Origin: Pimelobacter simplex
Lineage (GTDB): Bacteria; Actinomycetota; Actinomycetes; Propionibacteriales; Nocardioidaceae
DNA: 64,000 nt
Reading direction: 5' to 3'
Assembly (NCBI RefSeq): GCF_900114845.1
Contig: NZ_FOUK01000001.1
Span: 908,479-972,478 of the forward strand
Shown here: piece by piece, positions 43,401-50,383 of the stretch
How positions within the stretch are numbered: position 1 is the first letter of the stretch
How the letters are laid out: every line of letters starts with the position of its first letter
Notes under the pieces: model-generated
The model's database searches: none
Told to the model about the DNA's origin: nothing
What the model saw: only the letters and a program-made list of their open reading frames with translations
Made by a program: the position numbers and the translations under genes

Positions 43401-44330
43401 CCGCTGGCCGGCGAGTTCGACAAGGCGATGGCCGCCGTCGCCTCCGACTCGGGCGTCGCCCGCACCGGCGAGACCGCGTGGGTCTTCGGCGAGATCCCGG
43501 TGACCGCCACCTGGACCCGCGCCGGCCACGAGGTCGAGGCCTACCCGGGCCTGGTCGACGAGGGCACCACGGTGGGCCTGCAGGTGTCCGGGTCGGCCGA
43601 CGAGCGGGACGCGCGGCACCGGCTGGGCGTCGTCCGGCTGGCGTTGCTGGGGCTCGGCTCCGCACCCCTCGCGGGCGTCGTCGACGGACTCACCAACGCC
43701 CAGAAGCTCGGCCTGGCCGGCACCCCCTACGCCTCGACCGCGGACCTGGTCGCCGACTGCCTGCGCGCCGTCGTCGTCGACGCGGTCGACGCCCGGCCCC
43801 CGGTCTTCACCGCCGCCGACTTCGACGCACTGCTGGCGGCCCTGCGCCCGGCCGCCGCGGGCGCGGTGCGCGACACGCTCGCCGAGCTGCTGCGCGTCCT
43901 GGAGACCTGGCGCGAGGTCGACCGCCTCCTCAGCGGCCGCGCCGACCTCCCCCTGCTGCCCGCCCTCGCCGACCTCCAGGCCCAGCTCGGCCGGCTCGTC
44001 CACGACGGCTTCGTCGGCGAGCTCGGCGCCGCGCGCCTGCGCCGGCTGCGGGTGTGGCTGCTGGCCATGCGGGAGCGCCGCCAGGCCCTCGAGAACGGCG
44101 GTCAGCCGGCCCTGGTCAAGGACCGCCAGCGGATGGACGTCGTCCAGCCCCTCGTCGAGGCCTACCTCGCCCGCGTCGCGGCCCTGCCCGAGGGCCGCCC
44201 GCCGGGCGCGGCCCTGTGGGCGCTGCGGTGGATGCTCGAGGAGTACCGCGTCTCGCTGTGGGCCCAGCACCTCGGCACCGACGGGCCGGTGTCGGACGTC
44301 CGCATCCGCAAGGCGTTCGACGCGCTCTGA
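40482..44330 (+). CDS. hrpA: ATP-dependent RNA helicase HrpA
   Basis: A DEAH-box helicase of 1282 residues, the full HrpA length. Walker A is GETGSGKT (36-43), DEAH at 139-142 in IIIDEAHERS, motif III SAT, and motifs V and VI (TNVAETSLTVPG, QRSGRCGRVAAG). HA2 and OB-fold regions and the long DUF3418 C-terminal domain of HrpA follow. It acts on ribosomes or structured mRNA. The start is uncertain: ATG 40482 directly abuts GGGAGG, while GTG 40494 has that site 12 nt upstream. Confidence 0.95.
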   Translation: MGPAVDITYPPDLPVSARRDDIAAAIRDHQVVIVAGETGSGKTTQLPKICLELGRGAPGPDGRARMIGHTQPRRIAARSVAERIASELGTELGDLVGYQVRFTDRTSKQSRVKLMTDGILLAELQRDRLLRRYDTIIIDEAHERSLNIDFLLGYLRQLLPKRPDLKLVITSATIDPERFAEHFADVRTGEPAPIIEVSGRTYPVEIRYRPLMELAEDDDEGEPIVRDQTEAIVDAVKELSAEGPGDILVFLPGEREIRDTAEALAPLGDGIRGVDVLPLFSRLSAADQHRVFAPAKGSRRRVVLATNVAETSLTVPGIRYVIDTGVARISRYSARTKVQRLPIEPISQASANQRSGRCGRVAAGIAVRLYSEEDFEARPEFTDPEILRTNLASVILQMTSLGLGDIARFPFVEPPDRRNVQAGVQLLEELGAVATAGREGELTKVGQRLARLPIDPRLGRMLLEAERLGCVRDVLVIVAALSLQDPRERPGADRPAEQAQADQLHARFKAEGSDFLTWLNLWRHLREQQKELSGSAFRRMCKREFLNYLRVREWQEFVAQLRQVTKEMGVRMEAPADVPDADGIHQALLSGLLSHVGVLEEREKPKPGATRKDGRRPGPREYLGARGTRFAIFPGSGLARKNPPFVMAGELVETGRLWARQNAAIDPRWAERLGAHLVKRTYSEPHWSRKRQAVMAKERVTLYGVPLAADRAVTYGKVDPELSRELFIRHALVYGEWDTRHHFLRDNKRLLEQAEELEHRARRRDLVVDEHTLFDFYDARVPEGIVSGAHFDRWWRDARRATPDLLTFDPAMLTHDRADEVREADYPEAWSVSGGLTFPISYHFEPGARDDGLTIDIPVATLNRVDDDDFSWIVPGLREELVTELIRSLPKALRVSFVPAPNTAREFLAAVPPGEEPLLTALERYLRSTTGVHVPREAWDLTALPEHLKPTYRVVDERGKVQGRGKSLTELKAPLAGEFDKAMAAVASDSGVARTGETAWVFGEIPVTATWTRAGHEVEAYPGLVDEGTTVGLQVSGSADERDARHRLGVVRLALLGLGSAPLAGVVDGLTNAQKLGLAGTPYASTADLVADCLRAVVVDAVDARPPVFTAADFDALLAALRPAAAGAVRDTLAELLRVLETWREVDRLLSGRADLPLLPALADLQAQLGRLVHDGFVGELGAARLRRLRVWLLAMRERRQALENGGQPALVKDRQRMDVVQPLVEAYLARVAALPEGRPPGAALWALRWMLEEYRVSLWAQHLGTDGPVSDVRIRKAFDAL

Positions 44331-44395
44331 CCGTCGTACCGGACAAAATGGCTGCGAAAACGCAGAGATCACGACCATTTCGTCCGGTACGACGG
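44331..44395. repeat. nested inverted repeat after hrpA
   Basis: A 21-bp left arm starting CCGTCGTACCGGACAAAATG (44331-44351) and its mirror (44375-44395) pair with one mismatch. Inside lies a second hairpin CTGCG-AAAA-CGCAG (44352-44365). It starts right after the hrpA stop and could terminate transcription. The AT-rich ends and nested form look more like an extragenic repeat element. The 143 bp after it hold a CATATAT stretch (near 44424) and a GCCGCT/AGCGGC hairpin but no gene. Confidence 0.75.
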
Positions 44396-44538
44396 TGGCC
44401 AGCACGGAGACGCGCTCGCCCCATATATGTGGAGCACGCCGGACCGGGAGCGCCTCACGGCGCAGGGCCGCTCGTAGCGGCTGAATTTGGGACCCGGGGC
44501 TGCCGCGGCCCGGCGTGCTCGTGCCCCAGTGTAGGGCC

Positions 44539-45138
44539 TCAGCCCAGGCGGCGCGAAAGCTCCAGGTGACCGGCGGCCTCGAGCTGCTCGGCGAGCGCGA
44601 GCATCCGCCGGACGTCGGCGTCCGGGACGTCGGGAAGGGTGGCGCGGCCGGCGGCGACGACGCGGGCGAAGGCGGCCGCGCGGAAGAGGACGTCGGCGAA
44701 GTCGCCCTCGGCGATGCCCCGGAGGACCTCGTCGACCATCCGGCGGAGCTCGTCGGGGCCGGGCGGGTCGGCGACGCCGGCGACGACGCGCGCGAACTCG
44801 GCGTGCTGACGGCCGGACTCGAACTGACGGGCGACACCGGTGGGGTCGGCGTAGACCCAGGAGCGGAGCAGGTAGAGGCGCCACAGGCAGCCGGCGAGGG
44901 TCTCGGCGGGGGCGTGCGACCAGAGGTCGGCGAGGGCCTCGATCCCCTCGGTGTCGGCGAGGTGGACGAGGCGCTCGGCGATGCCGGTGTCGGTGCTGGA
45001 GTGCGCCCCGCGCACCAGGAGGACGGCGGCCCGCTCGGCCGCCTCGGTGAGGAGGGCGGGATCGATGCCGTCGGCGTACTCGTCGAAGAACCGCGCCTCG
45101 CGGGGTGCGGGCCGGTGGTGGCGGCGGGGCTCGGACAT
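44539..45138 (-). CDS. conserved actinobacterial protein of unknown function
   Basis: A 199-residue, mostly helical soluble protein: EARFFDEYADGIDPALLTEAAERAAVLL, a GCLWRLYLLRSW helix, and a C-terminal AFARVVAAGRATLPDVPDAD region. No signal peptide or catalytic motif is evident and I cannot name a domain, although similar proteins seem frequent in Nocardioides-like genomes. It is divergent from the solute-binding-protein gene with 118 bp between, which contains a TAGGGT box (45184-45189) pointing toward that gene. Confidence 0.65.
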   Translation of the reverse strand: MSEPRRHHRPAPREARFFDEYADGIDPALLTEAAERAAVLLVRGAHSSTDTGIAERLVHLADTEGIEALADLWSHAPAETLAGCLWRLYLLRSWVYADPTGVARQFESGRQHAEFARVVAGVADPPGPDELRRMVDEVLRGIAEGDFADVLFRAAAFARVVAAGRATLPDVPDADVRRMLALAEQLEAAGHLELSRRLG

Positions 45139-45256
45139 GTCGTCCAGTGTCCACCGACACGTCGGCGATGCCGAACCCACGGGTAGGGTGGCGACGGTTT
45201 GGCGAGTCGGGGGAGTCGGTCCCGAGCGGCCGCGAGGAGCTGGAGGAACAACGGGC

Positions 45257-46696
45257 GTGCGTGGCTTCACCTGGCGGACGGGCGCGGTCGTCACCGCGGT
45301 GGCGATGGTCGTGCTGATCGGGATGATCGTGCTGGCCGACGTCAGCGAGCGCGAGAAGCCGCGCGTCGAGCACCCGCCGGTGGTCAAGCGCACCGACCTG
45401 GAGTTCGGGGTCTGGGGCAACAAGGCCGAGATCGCGGCGTACCAGGCGGTCGTCGACGACTACAACGCCAGCAGCAAGGACACCCGGGTCGAGGTGCGCT
45501 CGTGGCCGAGCGCGGCCGCGATGCTCGAGGCCGTCCGCACCGGCGAGGACACCCCGGACCTCTACCTGCTGCCGCGCAACGACCTGGCCGAGGTGATGGC
45601 CGAGAAGCGCAACCGGCCGCTGCTCGACCTGGTCACCGAGCGCGAGATCCCGATCGGCGACGACTTCGCCCGCGAGGCGGTCGCGGCGTTCTCGGTCGAG
45701 AACGACCTGCAGTGCCTGCCCTACACGATCTCCCCGATGGTCATGTACTACAACTCCGACCTCGTCGACTTCGAGGCGATGGCGGCCGACGGCCTGCCGA
45801 CGCCCAAGGACGACCACTCGGGCTGGAACTTCGCGCAGTTCCGCGCGGCCGCGGAGTTCGCGAGCCGGCCGCGCCGCAAGACGCGCGGCGTCTACATCGA
45901 CCCGTCGCTGCGCGGGCTCGCGCCGTTCGTCTACTCCGGCGGCGGCAAGATGTACGACGACGAGACCGAGCCCACGAGCCTCGCGCTGAGCGACGACAGC
46001 TCCACCGACGCCCTGCGCCAGACGCTTGAGCTGCTCCGCGACCCGCGGCTGACGCTCAGCTCGCGCCAGCTCGCGCAGCGGACGGCGGTCGAGTGGTTCA
46101 AGCGCGGCAAGCTGGCCATGCTGCCGGGCTTCCGCTCGCTGACCCCCGAGCTGCGGGCCACCGACGGCCTGAACTTCGACGTCATGCCGATGCCGTCGCT
46201 CGGCTCGAACCAGACGGTCGGCGAGATCAACGGCATCTGCCTGGCCCACGGCCGCCCTGCGCGCGCGGAGGCCTCGGCGAACTTCATGACCTACCTGGTC
46301 AGCGACGAGGCGGTGGCCCGGGTCTCCGAGACCGGCTACCTGCAGCCCGCGAAGCTGACCGTCGCGCTGTCGTCCGACTTCCAGCAGCCCGACCAGCAGC
46401 CCGCGCACGCCGCCGTGTTCACCAACGCGGTGCGCGCGATCGTGCTCCCGCCGCTCATCGAGAACGGCAGCGAGCTGGCGACGCTGGTCGCGCCCGACCT
46501 CGAGGCGCTGCTGTTCACCACGCCCGACCTGCAGGACCTGCAGGAGTCGCTGCGGGCGATCGACGAGAAGTCGCGGATCCTGCTCGACCCGGACTACTCG
46601 TCGGAGGCGCCGTCTGACGGGACGTCGCCCTCGGGCGATCCCTCGTCGACCGGCACTCCGTCGGGCTCGGCCTCGGACGACGCCGAGCGCGACTGA
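45257..46696 (+). CDS. extracellular solute-binding protein, family 1, membrane anchored
   Basis: A 479-residue protein with an N-terminal membrane helix (about 8-28) and no lipobox cysteine, then a periplasmic-binding fold of the sugar type: FGVWGNKAEIAAYQAVVDDYN, TPDLYLLPRNDLAEV, TISPMVMYYNSDLV, GWNFAQF and FMTYLVSDEAVARVSETGYLQPA. A Ser/Pro-rich tail follows. No permease or ATPase genes are adjacent, so it must work with a remote transporter or as a sensor. GTG 45257 follows a GGAGG site 10-11 nt upstream. The end overlaps rnd tail to tail by 103 bp. Confidence 0.8.
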   Translation: MRGFTWRTGAVVTAVAMVVLIGMIVLADVSEREKPRVEHPPVVKRTDLEFGVWGNKAEIAAYQAVVDDYNASSKDTRVEVRSWPSAAAMLEAVRTGEDTPDLYLLPRNDLAEVMAEKRNRPLLDLVTEREIPIGDDFAREAVAAFSVENDLQCLPYTISPMVMYYNSDLVDFEAMAADGLPTPKDDHSGWNFAQFRAAAEFASRPRRKTRGVYIDPSLRGLAPFVYSGGGKMYDDETEPTSLALSDDSSTDALRQTLELLRDPRLTLSSRQLAQRTAVEWFKRGKLAMLPGFRSLTPELRATDGLNFDVMPMPSLGSNQTVGEINGICLAHGRPARAEASANFMTYLVSDEAVARVSETGYLQPAKLTVALSSDFQQPDQQPAHAAVFTNAVRAIVLPPLIENGSELATLVAPDLEALLFTTPDLQDLQESLRAIDEKSRILLDPDYSSEAPSDGTSPSGDPSSTGTPSGSASDDAERD

Positions 46697-47961
46697 CGCT
46701 TCTTCTTCGGCGCCTCGGCGTCGAGGATCGCCCGGCTCAGCGCGGGTGCGGTGAGGCCGACCTGCCAGCTGCGGGCACCGAGGCCGTGGAGCTGGTCGAT
46801 CACCGCCTCGAGCAGCTCGACGGGGTCGCGGGTGCTCGGCGGCGCCCACATCACCCGGCGCAGGCTGTCGGGGGTGAGCAGGTTCTCGAGCGGGACCTGC
46901 CGCCCCTCGGAGATCGTGGCCACGGCGGCGCGCGCCAGCTCGAGCCGGCGGGCGGCGACGGGGTCCTTGTCGGCCCAGGTCCGCGGTGCGGGCGGGCCGT
47001 CGCCGTGGGAGACCCGGGTGGGCAGCTCGTCCTCGGGCAGCTCGGCGGCCGTGCGCAGCGCGGCCAGCCACTCGTTGGCGTAGCGCGACGCGCCCCGGCC
47101 GTGGAAGCCCTGGGTCGAGAGCAGCGCGCCGCGGCTGGTCGGCATGGCGGTGGCGGCGGCGACGATGGCGGCGTCGGGGATCAGCCGGCCCGGCGTCACG
47201 TCGCGCTCGCGGGCGATCCGGTCGCGGGCCTCCCACAGGGCCCGCACCGCGCCGAGGGTACGGCGGCCGCGGACCTTGTGCAGCCCTGATGTACGGCGCC
47301 ACGCGTCGACCCGGACGGTCGGCTGGAAGCCGCGCAGGTGCTCGAACTCCTGGCGCGCCCAGTCGGCCTTGCCGGCCTCGTCGAGCTGCCGGCTCAGCAG
47401 GTCGCGGAGCTCGACGAGGACCTCGACGTCGAGCGCGGCGTACTCGAGCCACGGGTCGGGCAGCGGCCGGGTCGACCAGTCGACGGCGGAGTGCTCCTTG
47501 CGCAGGTGCCGCTCGAGCAGCACCTCGACCAGGGTGGCGAGCCCGACGCGCGGGTAGTTGAGCAGTCGCCCGGCGAGCTCGGTGTCGAAGAGCGCGGTCG
47601 GGTAGAGGCCGACCTCGGCCAGGCAGGGGAGGTCCTGGGTGGCCGCGTGGAGGATCCACTCGTTGTCGCCGATGGCCTCGGCGAGCGGCGCCAGGTCGGG
47701 GAACGCGATGGGGTCGATCAGGCCGATGCCCGCGCCCTCGCGCTTGATCTGGATCAGGTAGGCGCGGTTGGAGTAGCGGTAGCCGGAAGCCCGCTCGGCG
47801 TCGATCGCGACCGGGCCGGAGCCGGCCGCGAGCGCCGTGCAGTACGCCGCGAGCGCCTCGGGCGTGTCGATGACGGGCGGCAGTCCCTCGGAGAGGGTCA
47901 GCAGCTCGACCGGCGCGGCCTCGGGGGAGGCGCTCGGCTGGTCGGTGGACTCGTCGGCCAT
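46594..47961 (-). CDS. rnd: ribonuclease D
   Basis: A 3'-to-5' exoribonuclease for tRNA and small RNA maturation. The DEDD residues fall in [19 protein letters not shown] and [14 protein letters not shown] (with the tyrosine of the DEDDy form), and an HRDC domain covers about 225-300 ([23 protein letters not shown]). Length is 455 residues with an acidic tail that is encoded antisense to the solute-binding protein tail. The DUF3000 gene lies directly upstream with a TGATG overlap, the usual actinobacterial order. Confidence 0.93.
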   Translation of the reverse strand: MADESTDQPSASPEAAPVELLTLSEGLPPVIDTPEALAAYCTALAAGSGPVAIDAERASGYRYSNRAYLIQIKREGAGIGLIDPIAFPDLAPLAEAIGDNEWILHAATQDLPCLAEVGLYPTALFDTELAGRLLNYPRVGLATLVEVLLERHLRKEHSAVDWSTRPLPDPWLEYAALDVEVLVELRDLLSRQLDEAGKADWARQEFEHLRGFQPTVRVDAWRRTSGLHKVRGRRTLGAVRALWEARDRIARERDVTPGRLIPDAAIVAAATAMPTSRGALLSTQGFHGRGASRYANEWLAALRTAAELPEDELPTRVSHGDGPPAPRTWADKDPVAARRLELARAAVATISEGRQVPLENLLTPDSLRRVMWAPPSTRDPVELLEAVIDQLHGLGARSWQVGLTAPALSRAILDAEAPKKKRQSRSASSEAEPDGVPVDEGSPEGDVPSDGASDE

Positions 47962-48575
47962 CAGCCGGCGCCACCTCGCTGGCCGCGGCGCGAGGGCATC
48001 ACGGCGACACCCTCGGGCACCGGCTCGAGGCCGCCGGCCGTGCAGAGGAGCTCGCCCCACGCCTCGGCATGGGTGGCCAGGTCGGCCGGGTCGACCGGCG
48101 TCCAGGACGCGCGGATCTCGAGCTGGGCGCTGCCCGGCTCGCCGGCCATGGTGCCGAAGCTCTCGGTCGCGACCCGGGTGACCGTGCCCGACACGGCGAC
48201 GTTCTCGGCGCCGTGGGCGTCGAGGGCGTCGGTGAGCCAGGTCCAGCCCACGTCGGCGAGCATCGGGTCGGTGGCCAGGTCGTGGTCGATCTCGGCCCGG
48301 CAATAGGCCACGCAGCGGAAGGTGCCCTCCCACGCGTCGTTGCCCGCCGGGTCGTGGAGGACGACGAGTCGCCCGGTGGCGACCTCCTCGTCGTCGACGG
48401 TGACGTCGGCCGAGAGCGCGGTCGCGAAGGGGGCGATCCGCTGGGGGGCCGGCATCTCCTCGCAGAAGACCTCGGGCCGGAAGGTGGCCGCCCGGAGGCT
48501 CTCGACGGCAGCAGCGAACTCCGGGGGCGTACCGGCCGTGCCGGACCCCTGGCTCGTCTCCTGCCGGGCGACCAT
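47961..48575 (-). CDS. DUF3000 family protein
   Basis: A 204-residue protein with [57 protein letters not shown] and [13 protein letters not shown]. This is the pattern of the actinobacterial DUF3000 family, which lies between rnd and hemE in many genomes. Its function is unknown. The start codon lies 30 bp from hemE on the other strand. Translation is coupled to rnd. Confidence 0.85.
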   Translation of the reverse strand: MVARQETSQGSGTAGTPPEFAAAVESLRAATFRPEVFCEEMPAPQRIAPFATALSADVTVDDEEVATGRLVVLHDPAGNDAWEGTFRCVAYCRAEIDHDLATDPMLADVGWTWLTDALDAHGAENVAVSGTVTRVATESFGTMAGEPGSAQLEIRASWTPVDPADLATHAEAWGELLCTAGGLEPVPEGVAVMPSRRGQRGGAG

Positions 48576-48605
48576 GGCCTCACCCTAGGGCGAAGGAGGC
48601 GATCG

Positions 48606-49706
48606 ATGTGCGTCCCACGCCGGACACCTGCGACCCTGGACCCCGTGACCGACGCCGTTGCCCCCCGCCCGCTCGCCGACAGCGCCCTCCTCCGGGCCGC
48701 CCGAGGTGAGGAGGTGAGCCACACCCCGGTGTGGTTCATGCGGCAGGCCGGCCGCTCGCTGCCCGAGTACCTCCGGGTGCGCGAGGGCGTCGCCATGCTC
48801 GACGCGTGCGCCGACCCGGAGCTGATCGTCGAGATCACGCTCCAGCCCGTGCGCCGGTACGGCGTCGACGGCGCGATCTTCTTCTCCGACATCGTGCTGC
48901 CGCTCAAGGCGGTCGGCGTCGACCTCGACATCGTCCCCGGCGTGGGCCCGGTCGTGGCCAACCCGGTGCGCACCCTCGACGACGTCGCGGCGATCCCCGA
49001 CCTCACCCCCGAGCACATCGGGTTCGTCACCGAGGCCGTCCAGGGGCTGACCTCCGAGCTGGCCGGGATCAACGGCGGGACGCCGCTCATCGGCTTCGCC
49101 GGCGCGCCGTTCACCGTGGCGTCGTACCTGGTCGAGGGCGGGCCGTCCAAGGAGCACGCGAAGACCAAGGCGCTCATGTTCGGCCAGCCCGACGTGTGGG
49201 ACGCCCTGATGCGCAAGATCGCCGACATCTCCGCCGTCTTCCTCGAGACCCAGGTCGCGGCGGGCGCGTCCGCCGTCCAGCTCTTCGACTCGTGGGCCGG
49301 CGCGCTGACCCCGGCCGACTACGTCCGCTACGTCCAGCCCCACTCGGCGCGCGTGCTCGCCCGCGTCGGCGAGCTGGGGGTGCCCCGCATCCACTTCGGC
49401 GTCGGTACGTCGAACCTCCTCGACCTGATGGGCGAGGCCGGTGCCGACGTGGTCGGCGTCGACTGGCGCACGCCGCTCGAGCGCGCGATCCCGCTCGTCG
49501 GCGACCGGGCCGTGCAGGGCAACCTCGACCCGACGCTCGTCTTCGCGCCGACCGAGGTGATGACCGCCCGCGCGGGCGAGGTCATCGAGGCCGGCCGGGC
49601 CGCCCGCGGCCACATCTTCAACCTGGGTCACGGCGTCATCCCGAGCACCGACCCGGACCAGCTCGCGCGGCTCACCGAGTTCGTCCAGGGCTACCCGCTG
49701 GGCTGA
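48606..49706 (+). CDS. hemE: uroporphyrinogen decarboxylase
   Basis: HemE decarboxylates uroporphyrinogen III to coproporphyrinogen III. Signature blocks are [70 protein letters not shown] and [12 protein letters not shown] 48606 is chosen because AGGAGG ends 6 nt before it, giving 366 residues; GTG 48645 would give 353, nearer the usual size. Its partner hemY/cgoX is normally close but lies 13 kb away here, on the other strand. The 3' end overlaps the NYN pseudogene by 16 bp. Confidence 0.96.
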   Translation: MCVPRRTPATLDPVTDAVAPRPLADSALLRAARGEEVSHTPVWFMRQAGRSLPEYLRVREGVAMLDACADPELIVEITLQPVRRYGVDGAIFFSDIVLPLKAVGVDLDIVPGVGPVVANPVRTLDDVAAIPDLTPEHIGFVTEAVQGLTSELAGINGGTPLIGFAGAPFTVASYLVEGGPSKEHAKTKALMFGQPDVWDALMRKIADISAVFLETQVAAGASAVQLFDSWAGALTPADYVRYVQPHSARVLARVGELGVPRIHFGVGTSNLLDLMGEAGADVVGVDWRTPLERAIPLVGDRAVQGNLDPTLVFAPTEVMTARAGEVIEAGRAARGHIFNLGHGVIPSTDPDQLARLTEFVQGYPLG

Positions 49707-50268
49707 GCCCGGGACTTCTTGGCGGCCGTCTTGCGGGTCGGCGCGCTCGCGGGCGTCGCCTTGCCCTTGAGGCCGACCCGCACGCCGCTGCCCGACCCGG
49801 TCGTCGTCAGGTAGGGCTGCGCCTCGACGAGGGCGACCAGCTTGGGGAAGCCGTGCAGGCGCGGGTCGAACGACGAGTCGGCCGAGCGCAGGTAGCTGCC
49901 GATCGCGCTGAGGTGCGCCTCGCCGGCGTCGTCGGGCTCGTCCGGCTGGCTGGGCTCGTCGCGCTCGCCCAGCACCTCGAGGTAGATGAAGATGTCGCAC
50001 GCCGCCACCAGCGACTGCGGCGTCTTGCGCAGGCCGAGCCCGTAGACCGTCTTGCCCGACTCGCGCAGCCGGGTCGCGAGCCGCGTGAAGTCGCTGTCGC
50101 TCGTGTAGGCGAACTGCTGGACCGGCACGATGGCGTGCCGGTTGAGCTCGGCCTTCCAGCCGCCGAGCTGGGTGTGGTCCAGTCGCCGTAGGCGCGCTTG
50201 ACCGTGGCGACGCCGTAGGTCGCCAGCTCCTCGAGCAGTGCGCTGACCTGCTTCGGCGAAGTGTTGTC
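49691..50268 (-). pseudogene. broken NYN-domain (PIN-like, LOTUS-containing) gene
   Basis: Remains of a NYN-family RNA-binding nuclease gene. The minus strand reads DNTSPKQVSALLEELATYG and KRAYGDWT from 50268, then a 2-nt insertion (near 50173-50177) shifts the frame into QLGGWKAELNRHAIVPVQQFAYT. There the protein jumps straight to SDSDFTRLATRLRESGK (junction near 50104), skipping about 30 residues that normally include the NATD and metal-binding aspartates. The first strand before DNTSP is also lost. The C-terminal LOTUS-like part (AHLSAIGSYL, FDPRLHGFPKL) is intact. Three separate lesions mean it is not functional. Confidence 0.85.
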
Positions 50269-50383
50269 GTAGGGGCGACGGGTGAGATCCGCGGATTCCG
50301 CGCGTTGGAGGCCCCCGGCGCGTTGGTAGGAGTGAAGTGAGGTCGCCCGGTGGGTGGCGGCCGCGCTCTCTCGAGGGATGAAC

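Noticed and set aside
44396..44538. A gene in the gap after the nested repeat
   Set aside because: No frame shows coding character; only a CATATAT stretch and a small hairpin are visible.
39090..45251. A 2053-codon open frame on the minus strand across the sigma factor, hrpA and following genes
   Set aside because: It runs antisense to hrpA, whose helicase motifs are perfect; long antisense frames are expected at this GC content and the translation is Arg/Pro/Val-rich without domains.
44369..47974. A 1201-codon minus-strand frame
   Set aside because: It is a shadow of the solute-binding-protein and rnd genes in other frames.
50096..50184. Explaining the NYN defect as a sequencing error
   Set aside because: One 2-nt insertion could be an error, but an in-frame loss of about 30 residues and of the N-terminal strand cannot.
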